The notes beneath the pieces are model-generated. The model worked only from the letters and a program-made list of their open reading frames with translations. It did no database searches and was not told where the DNA came from. From assembly GCA_038030265.1 (NCBI GenBank), contig CM075942.1, positions 868,001 through 932,000 of the forward strand: a stretch of DNA of 64,000 bases, given 5' to 3'. Source of the stretch: Corythucha ciliata (lineage: Eukaryota > Arthropoda > Insecta > Hemiptera > Tingidae). Positions 56,590 through 64,000 of the stretch are shown in pieces; position 1 is the first letter of the stretch; every line of letters starts with the position of its first letter. The position numbers and the translations under genes were made by a program.

Positions 56590-59500
56590 TGACCCGGATT
56601 TTTCATAGTTCATACTGTGGGCCCCCGGACCGGTCCCGGACTAATATGCTTTCAGAATAAACATTTATCTATCCATATACTTGTCAGCGTACTATTCACT
56701 TGTACAGTGCACACAAAATGTCAGCACGGCCTACTTATCACTTCAGCTTGTCACGCACACGAATCACTAAGCAAAAGTGTAAACGGGCCTAAAGCATCGC
56801 ATCTCTTTTAGGGGCTATTTTGTCGCCCTCAGCGTAAGCCCAGAACCAGACGCACCACTCATCCCGCTCCTTTTCTTTCAATTATTGTCAATTCATTCTT
56901 CAGTGCTGTAATGCTGTATACAAAAACCAAAGGCTACACTTTTAGCTTCGCTCGAAACTTGGAATAAGACCAACTCCGACAGTTTTCCCGTCTTTAAAAC
57001 TCTCCGACGATGAAGACAAGCAGTTAAGGGTAGTGGGAGCCTGTTCTGTTCATTTGTTGAGCTTTTTCCCTTCCCTTCCCACAACCCCTTTTATTACGGC
57101 CCCAAACCACTTCAATACCCACTTCGCCGTCGATTGCAAGTTTGTGAAAGTTGCTTAAGAGAAGGAATCTGTGGGGGCCTGTGCTCCGCGGTAAACTTGA
57201 GTCGGAGGATATTAATTAAACTTTGACACCTTCACCTCAGGTCTTCTTGATAAGGGGGCTTTCCCTCTTCAACCTCTCAGTGCTTCAATCTCTCAAACCT
57301 TGGATTAACTCGGTTTCCTAAGCCCTTTCCCACCCAATCACTTCGTGCTGTAAAATCCTTTCGTGCCGCATCATTATCTTCCAGGCGGAGGAACTCACCT
57401 GACATGTAAATCGCGAGGGATGAGACTTAAGAGGTTGAAACGTATTAGGTAATTCGAGGGTCAAATTGATGTGTGCATAGGGAAAATTTCGAGCCAATAA
57501 AATACCGATCATGCGGCTAATTAAAAGAATGCCTCGGATTATTCTCCAAATTGTTTAAGTTGCCTTTTTAAAGGCTTAAACCCGTAAAAGTTCTCTCATT
57601 CCCAGTTGAAAGAACTTTCTTGTTTTAAGTTTCTTCGAAAACATCCGGGGAAAATCAAGCCTGCAAATCGAATTCGTTAATTACCCACGAAGTTTTTGAA
57701 TTTTTCTTCGCGTTTGTTGTAACGAGCCTCCTTTTCAGGCCTTCCCTTGGTAGGCAAACCAACAATTCCCTTTCTAAATCTCGATGCCTACTGTAGTAAA
57801 TTGACTTGGTATTGGCCCTTGGATTGAATGCATTCTCCGCATCGAGGCAAAACATTCGATTCGTAAAGAGACACTATGAAAACTCTGCAACGAAAAGACC
57901 CCCCCCCCCTCCCTTGATTCAAAAATGCTTTCAATTTCCGTTTTTTTTTTTCTGTCTTCAACCTCTCAACAAAGGAACTTTTCCATTTTAAGCGTTCGCG
58001 TCAAGTGCCGTACGTACCCGTTCAGGCAATAAACGCTCGCGATGTGTTTTAATTCAAAAACTGGGGGTTTCCCGGGGGAAAACGGTCAATTACAATTTAT
58101 TTTATAGTACAAAACGAATACCCCTCGTCCACCACTCGCCCACTAAATACTTCAACCCTTTGAACGAGTATCAGCCCCCTAGAAAGGCTTCTGGAATAAT
58201 AAAAGTTAGCAATTTACAAGCTATAATTAATGTTTTCCTTTCTGCACCAAAACTCTCTCTGATTACGTTGTTGAACGAACATCAAATGAAACCAGCAGAA
58301 TCGGCGTATAATTCCAATAATTGCGTAATATTTCGGGGAAACAAAGGCAGTTTTCGAGCAATTACTTTTTTTTCAGTTGTGTAGTTATGATTACTTTTTA
58401 TCTGAGTGTTCTACTAGTATATCCCCTCTTCCTCACCCACTCTTTTCGCTGCTTAATTATCGTTTAACTGATTCTTCTTTGCAGCCTACAGCCGTGGTTT
58501 AAGTTAAAGATCGACTGGCAGAGGGGAATTCGGAGCGGTACAGAGAAAACGATTTTCTCTCGGTCGTTCCTCGAGTTCGTATACAGATTTGAAACGTAGA
58601 AATAAAAACGTGAAGCTGCAAGAACATCAACTGAAGTTAGAAGTCCCACTTTTGGTCTCTTCACAAACTTGGGGTAAACTTGCACGACTACTCCTTTCTT
58701 AGCTTCCTCCATCTTACCATAAGAGAGTATGCTAATCAGTGACAAACTTTCCTCTCAGTTTTCCATAAATTAGACTTAATTCAACTATCCAATCATCCTT
58801 CATTCACCATTTAAATTAAGGAGGAGGGGAGATAAGGAACCATTTTTGCGAGTTCCCAAACCCAAAACCCACGAATTGGCTCGAAATCCCTACTCTCCCG
58901 CTCCCACCCCACCATACTTGTACTGCGAGACGAGACACCGCACCGTTCGTTCGACCCTTATCAACGAAAATTCTCTCACAGTTAAACCATCACTCTATTA
59001 AACGCAAACCTATTTGTCAGGTACAGCCCAACAGCAATTTCCGCCTTCATTCCCTCTCCACCTGGCACCCAGTCCGAGGAATTTCACAAACACGCCTTCC
59101 CCTTAACCATCTCCATCCAATACCATCCGATATTAATTCTCCTCGGTGACGCATTGTTGACAATGAATACCCCCCCCCCCCCGCGCCACTGTCTATCACT
59201 GTAGAACCACCTCCATCTACGAAACCAGCCGGCAATCACTTTGAAACAAATTGGACACAATAATTTGAAAATGAAACAGTCAAATAATTATGTTCAGGGA
59301 AAAATAATTAGCAAAACATAGTAGAGGTTTTTTACACATTCCGTCATTTGGTTGACATCAAGTTGACATAACGATGTAATACTTATATGGCATTTTAATA
59401 ACAACTCCACTAACATCATGTTGATGAGATTAATTTTTCCGGTTTTTTGTGCAGTGGGCGGCTCGGGAAAACCTTTGGGAGACTTCACTTCGGTGTTCGA

Positions 59501-60110
59501 AGGAAAAACAAAAATCGTAATTGAAAATAAATTGACAGGAGGAAAAATAGGTCAGAGGAAGAAAATAAGCAATGGGGAGAGGGGGTTGAAAACCCATGCT
59601 CCCACCTATACACGACCAACGGTCGTGTAAAGGGGTTTGGGTAGCTTTGACAACTCGACTGGAAGCCGTCACCGTCACACCCCATGGGACCCTTTGCCGA
59701 TGGTTTGAAATCCAATCCAGCCCGCGTCCAACTTGTTTTCATTCTTCTCCCTTCTACATTTTGGGCGTTTCTTGTTTTTGGTCTTTGGATGAATGAAATC
59801 CTAAATCACTCACTTTAAGGTTGATTGTAGCAAAGTTCACGCTTTCAGTTGTACGTCATGGCGCGATATGGCAATAATTCTAAAATGTTTACGGTTTATC
59901 GACGAAATGTCTAGCAGTAGAGCGTATTAACGACGTGGAAGAAATACATACATACAACTTATATCCAATAAACCTCTTACCCGATGAAATATAATAACTG
60001 TTCATAATAAAACTCTTTATCCTCCACCTTCCTCCCTCCTTGCAAAAAACTAACAGACAATAAGCAGCACGCGTAAATTGAAATCGAATATTCTTCTTCC
60101 ACTTCTTCCC
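56590..60110. other. Non-coding, nothing recognised
   Basis: 3.5 kb without a recognisable gene or element. C-runs occur at 57900-57909 and 59169-59182. The 5' LTR of the errantivirus-like element must begin somewhere in the last few hundred bases, but with the 3' LTR outside the window its start cannot be set. Confidence 0.45.
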
Positions 60111-60196
60111 TTTTAATTGTATAAAAAGCCTCCGAGAGCTCGACCTTTTGCTTAGTAGTTGTTATCGTGAAGTAACTTCAGTTGTGTTCCATTAAT

Positions 60197-60234
<38 letters not shown>

Positions 60235-60259
60235 GAGATTTTCGGTCTCGCGGATTTAT
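60111..60259 (+). promoter_or_regulatory. Errantivirus-like 5' LTR, 3' part, with TATA box and poly(A) signal
   Basis: TATAAAAAG at 60120-60128, a downstream stretch cagttgtgttccattaataaa with AATAAA near 60193, a 30-T run (60201-60230) and the LTR end just before the primer site. LTR start not determined. The T-run is unusually long for an LTR. Confidence 0.55.
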
Positions 60260-60260
60260 T

Positions 60261-60270
60261 TGGCGCAGTC
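60261..60270 (+). promoter_or_regulatory. Primer-binding site, tRNA-Ser-like, partial
   Basis: TGGCGCAGTC matches the first ten bases of the complement of tRNA-Ser (AGA/CGA/TGA type), as in the gypsy/17.6/297 elements of insects. The bases after it (atttgggac) no longer match. Confidence 0.6.
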
Positions 60271-60617
60271 ATTTGGGACAGTCTTCGCGGTTCATTGTGA
60301 AACGTTCGTTTTAACGACAGTGGAAGACATCCTCACCTATAAAGGAACCAAAGCCAGTGAACGATAAAACCACGGTTCACCTCGAAGCCACAAAAAAAAG
60401 AAAAAAAGACGGCATCAAAAAGGCCATACCCGAAATCAGCAAAGAGGAATGCTCTACCTCCTACTGTGAGTAGTAGTTATTTTGATTGCTTAGAGAACAT
60501 TGTGTTCCCCTGCCAATCACCGCCCGATTTCGTAAAATTAAAAATGCTTCATCAACAACAAGAAGAAGTTCAACCCCAAGGCCAGGGCGTTAATTCGACC
60601 CCGAAACGCTCAGGGCT

Positions 60618-61556
60618 TTGCAAAGGCAACTCCGCGCGTTAGAGCCACCTCAAAAAAAAAAATGTCATCTCGACATGGTCCCCGAATTTCATGGGGAACC
60701 TGAAATTCTTCAAAAATTTATAGAAAATAGTGAAATCCTTCTCGAAAACTTCACAAACCCAGAAGATCCAACCAACTTTCAAAACCGCTTCGTTTTGAAT
60801 GGGATCATCGCAAAAATCAGAGGCCCCGCGGCCCAGAAAATACACCCTCTCCCCCTTTCAACGTGGGCGGAAGTGAAGAACGCTGTACTCGCTTCATTCA
60901 ACGACAAAAGGGACGTCTAAACCCTTTTAAGTAAGCTATCAACGCTAAAACAAAACTCCAAGTCCGACTTCGAATATTTTGATGAAGTACAAAAAACCCT
61001 CCACTTAATAATTATGCTCAAATTCGTAATAATCCCTTAGAATAATCCCCCACGCTAATTCCTTTTATGGAAAAATATGCTCTAAGGTGTTTGTTAAATG
61101 GGATGAATGGGTTTGTGGGGAATCTTTTAAAAACTAAGTCGCCGAAAGACTTAAATGAAGCCCTCTCCCTCCTAACAAATGAATATCAATTTCCCAGGCG
61201 GGGAAACTCTTCCAACACCCAAAACCAAAAACCCCCGCACAAGCCAAATCCAAACACGCAATATCAGAAACCACCCCCCTAAATATACTAGCAATAATTC
61301 TTACTACCCTCAAACTTACAATGCATACACTCCTAAAAATCAAAATACCAACGCTCATCCAACCTTTTCGAAACCCCTTTATAACCAACCTTTCAATAAA
61401 ACTCAGAACTATAATTTCCGGAAAAACGATTACACACCTGAACCAATGAGTGTTCAGACAACTTCACAAAATAATTGTGAAACTCAGGAACCAGACGAAA
61501 CTTCTGATTCCAGAGATCATTTTTTAGGGGAAACTGCTGTGACGCCAGACGCATAA
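60618..61556 (+). pseudogene. Errantivirus-like gag
   Basis: Three frames cover it: 60618-60920 (DMVPEFHGEPEILQKFIENSEIL, NGIIAKIRGPAAQKI, WAEVKNAVLASFNDKRD), 61067-61282 (YALRCLLNGMNGFVGNLLKTKSP, LNEALSLLTNEY) and 61179-61556 (Asn/Pro/Gln-rich tail). The capsid-like pattern matches the 17.6/297 group, which likewise lacks CCHC knuckles. A stop near 60920 and a gap of about 145 bp of shifted frame follow the first piece. The last frame ends six bases before the protease frame. Confidence 0.75.
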
Positions 61557-61561
61557 ACCTT

Positions 61562-63535
61562 ATGCACCTGGAAAAGTCACAGCAGCTACCTTTTATTACC
61601 TCACCCTCAAACTTAAAAATCCTCATTGACACCGGAAGTTCGAGCAGTTTTATCAAAGCCTCTATCACAGAGGAGCTGTTCAGCGAAAAGATTCGAGAGG
61701 ATAACTTTTCTGTAAAAACCGCCCATAGCGAGAGCTCTGGGACACACAGCATTGTGCTGAGCAGTAAAGCATTTTTCGGGAAAACTAAAGTCCCATGTAA
61801 ACTTTTCATTTTTAATTTCCACGATTCCTTCGACATCCTTCTCGGGTTAGACACCCTTAGGAGACTAAAAGCCACGTTGCAGTTAGGTACGGGAACAAAC
61901 AAATTAAAATTGGGGAAAACAAGTGCACTCCGCCCCTCAAGTTGAAGGCGAAATTCCCTATTAAAGAACGATCTGGTAGGCAAATTGAACTCCATTTGCA
62001 AGGAGTGAAAAATGGTACAGCCCTAGTTCACTACAGTCGAGCCGGAAATATCGAAATCCCCGAATGCCTTGTGAACGTAGAGGACCACAAAGCCTACTGT
62101 CTTGCAATTAACTTGGGAAATGAAGAAAGAAAATACACCCTCAAAAGGTCTCTGAACAATCTAGAAGCGGAACCCTGCTGCATTGAGCAGACAGAGTCCC
62201 AAATTCCCTGGGAATTAGAGGAAGTACCAAATAATAGAGGAAGAAACAAAACAAAAATATCAGATCTCATTGGTAAAATGAGATTAGACCACCTCAACAG
62301 GGAGGAAAAAAGAGAAGTGATAAAAGTCATCACCGAATTTTCACATATACTTTATGAAGAAAATGAAAAATTGAGTACCACAACAGGTGCCAAACACGTC
62401 ATCCGTACCACAGACGAAATTCTCGTATATTCCAAATCTTACAGATATCCAGAAATCCTTAAAACAGAAATCAAATCTCAAATTAAGTAACTCTTAGAAG
62501 ACGATATAATTCAACCGTCGAACTCCCCTTATAACACCCGAATCTGGATCGTCCCTAAATAGAAGGACGCCTCCGGAATTCCAAAATATAGAATGGTAAT
62601 TGACTACAGGGCGTTGAATAAAAAAACCATCGACGATAAGTACGATCTGCCTAATATTGAAGATATACTGTCAAAGTTGGGAAATTGTAATTATTTTACA
62701 ACCATAGATCTTGTATCTGGCTTCCACCAGGTCGAAATGGAAAGATCGAGCGTCGCCAAAACGGCGTTTAGCACGGAAACAGGAAAATGGGAGTTCTGAA
62801 AAATGCCGTTCGGATTAAAGAACGCCCCATCTACTTTTCAAAGACTTATGGATGATTGCCTTCGAGGACTCCAAAACGAAATATGCGCCTGTTTCATGGA
62901 CGACATAATCGTGTTTAGCACGAGCCTCCAAGAAAATTTAGTCCGCCTCAGACAAATCTTTGAGCGGTTTAGGCGGGCGCGCTTGAAGATTCAGTTGATG
63001 GATAAGACAGAATTCCTTCAGAAAGAACTGTGTTATCTTGGTCACTTCATAACACCAAACGGTATAAAACCAAACCCCCAAAAGGTGGAAGCAATCACAA
63101 AATTTCCAATTCCCAAAACGCCCAAAGAATTAAAAGGTTTCTTAGGACTCCTCAGCTATTACAGGCGATTTATAAAGGACTTGGCAAAAATATCGAAGCC
63201 TCTGACGCTTCGCCTAAAAAAGGGTGAAAAAATAAACCCCATTGACGCAGACTGTATCGAAAGCTTTGAAGCCTGCAAGAAACTTTTAATCAACACCGAT
63301 GCGAACTTTTATATTGACAACCGATGCGTCCGGAGTGTCACTTGGCGCCGTATTATCCCAAAACTTTAATGGTGAAGAGCACCCAGTCTCATTCGCCAGC
63401 CGCACCTTGAACGATACGGAAACGGAAACTCTCGACAATTGAGCGGGAACTATTAGCATGTGTCTGGTGGGCTACCAAACACTTTCGACCGTATCTTTAC
63501 GGAAGGAAGTTTACGTTGGTAACTGATCATCACGA
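61562..63535 (+). pseudogene. Errantivirus-like pol: protease, RT, RNase H
   Basis: The protease frame (61562-61945) has KILIDTGSSSSFI as active site and FDILLGLDTLRRL near its end. The next frame (61942-62490) is the protease/RT linker. RT runs from about 62490 with stops at 62488-62490, 62560-62562 and 62800-62802: [38 protein letters not shown] (motif A), MPFGLKNAPSTFQRLMD, CFMDDIIVFS (motif C), LGLLSYYRRFIKDLAKI. The RNase H start near 63290 is frameshifted, then continues SFASRTLNDTE, ACVWWATKHFRPYLYGRKF and LVTDHHET to about 63535. No integrase follows. Catalytic residues of protease and RT are retained; the stops make it a relic. Confidence 0.8.
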
Positions 63536-63612
63536 AACGCACAATTCGATTTCGATCAAACACAAATAAATTCACTTAGGGAACAAATAGCGATAGAAAT
63601 ATTACAAGATAG

Positions 63613-64000
63613 CCTTCGACGACCCGACGAAACTGTTACAGATCACTAACCGTCGCCCTCGGCGCCGAAGTTCAAAACCTCGAGAAATGCGGAGGGCTCC
63701 TCCCCATTCACGCGGGTCCAGCTTATGTCCAAACGTCCGAACACCTTTTGGTACACGCCTACGACGTAAAATTATTACAATTACAATTTGAAACTACGTC
63801 ACAACAGCTAGTCAAAATAGTAAATCACGTAAGAACCCTTCCTCTCCTCAGAAATAAATTACAACAGTACATTACAATCATCAAATTAGACGAAGATTCC
63901 ATTGAGAAAAAATTGAACAATATCCAAATACACGACGACACTAGAAATAGAATGAAACGTGGACTAATTGACGGTTTAGGATCAATAATAAATGGTACAC
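63613..64000 (+). pseudogene. Errantivirus-like env (F-type) fragment, partial at window edge
   Basis: A frame open for 129 codons from the stop at 63610-63612 to the window end, with no ATG at its start. Near the end it has the basic site NRMKR followed by GLIDGLGSII. That is the pattern at the cleavage site of the baculovirus-F-like envelope proteins of insect errantiviruses. The upstream residues (CGGLLPIHAGPAYV, then a helical Gln/Leu-rich stretch) fit the surface subunit N-terminus. Env normally follows integrase; here it starts about 80 bp after RNase H, so integrase has been deleted. The rest is outside the window, so whether it is intact cannot be judged. Confidence 0.7.

Larger units (their letters stand above)
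60111..64000 (+). mobile_element. Errantivirus-like Gypsy element (17.6/297 group), incomplete at window edge
   Basis: Layout: end of 5' LTR (to about 60259), primer site (60261), gag (60618-61556), protease (61562-61945), RT and RNase H (61942-63535), env-type frame (63613 to end). Numerous stops and frameshifts in gag and pol. Integrase, which should sit between RNase H and env, is not found. The element continues beyond 64000. Confidence 0.8.

Noticed and set aside
59160..59190. C-homopolymer and similar G/C runs at 47105, 47767 and 57900
   Set aside because: Likely ordinary homopolymer tracts of uncertain length in the assembly; no structure around them supports a functional call.

Overview
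The window is a eukaryotic transposon graveyard, almost certainly from an arthropod. The evidence is the mix of families: Mag-like and errantivirus-like Gypsy elements, BEL/Pao, Copia, I-, R1-, Jockey- and CR1/L2-like non-LTR elements, plus hAT, PIF/Harbinger and piggyBac DNA transposons. I see no bacterial gene organisation and no rRNA, tRNA or CRISPR locus. The species cannot be named from the sequence. The only cellular-type gene structure is a decayed intron-containing MADF/BESS gene near 50.3-51.2 kb, and that may itself belong to a Harbinger transposon. A 500-N gap lies at 49503-50002.

Region 1 (about 1-15.4 kb) is a deep nest. A hairpin MITE (974-15354) carries a Mag-like Gypsy retrotransposon (1081-15342, 5-bp target duplication ACCTC). 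The Gypsy is arranged LTR-internal-LTR-internal-LTR. Its first LTR is split by a 6.95-kb insertion (1169-8119) flanked by an 8-bp duplication GTTTAGAC. That insertion contains an I-clade non-LTR element on the minus strand (2443-7647). Both Gypsy units carry the same large deletion of the RT catalytic core.

Region 2 (15.4-27.5 kb) holds a Copia RNase H remnant, several hairpin or terminal-inverted-repeat elements, and a broken R1-like pol with an internal inverted duplication. Long stretches show nothing recognisable.

Region 3 (27.5-46.1 kb) holds two CR1/L2-like families (minus strand) and a 5'-truncated BEL/Pao element with an intact 921-codon pol. The BEL is flanked by 1-kb near-identical direct repeats of the non-LTR RT. 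Next comes a Jockey-like element (minus strand) interrupted by a hAT element (8-bp duplication) and a PIF/Harbinger element (TAA duplication). The Harbinger carries a piggyBac relic and a second Jockey fragment. Conceptually removing the hAT and Harbinger insertions leaves one continuous reading frame across the Jockey pol.

Region 4 (46.1-64 kb) holds a MITE, a non-LTR ORF1 with a zinc finger running into the gap, and a Harbinger transposase C-terminus facing the MADF/BESS gene. Two different Gypsy lineages then abut at about 54.04 kb, followed by a long-TIR MITE and an errantivirus-like Gypsy element that runs off the end of the window. In that last element RNase H is followed directly by an env-type reading frame, with integrase missing.

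I found no new functional system. What is unusual is structural: the nesting, the shared-defect tandem Gypsy, the BEL/non-LTR rearrangement, and a possible two-gene Harbinger remnant.
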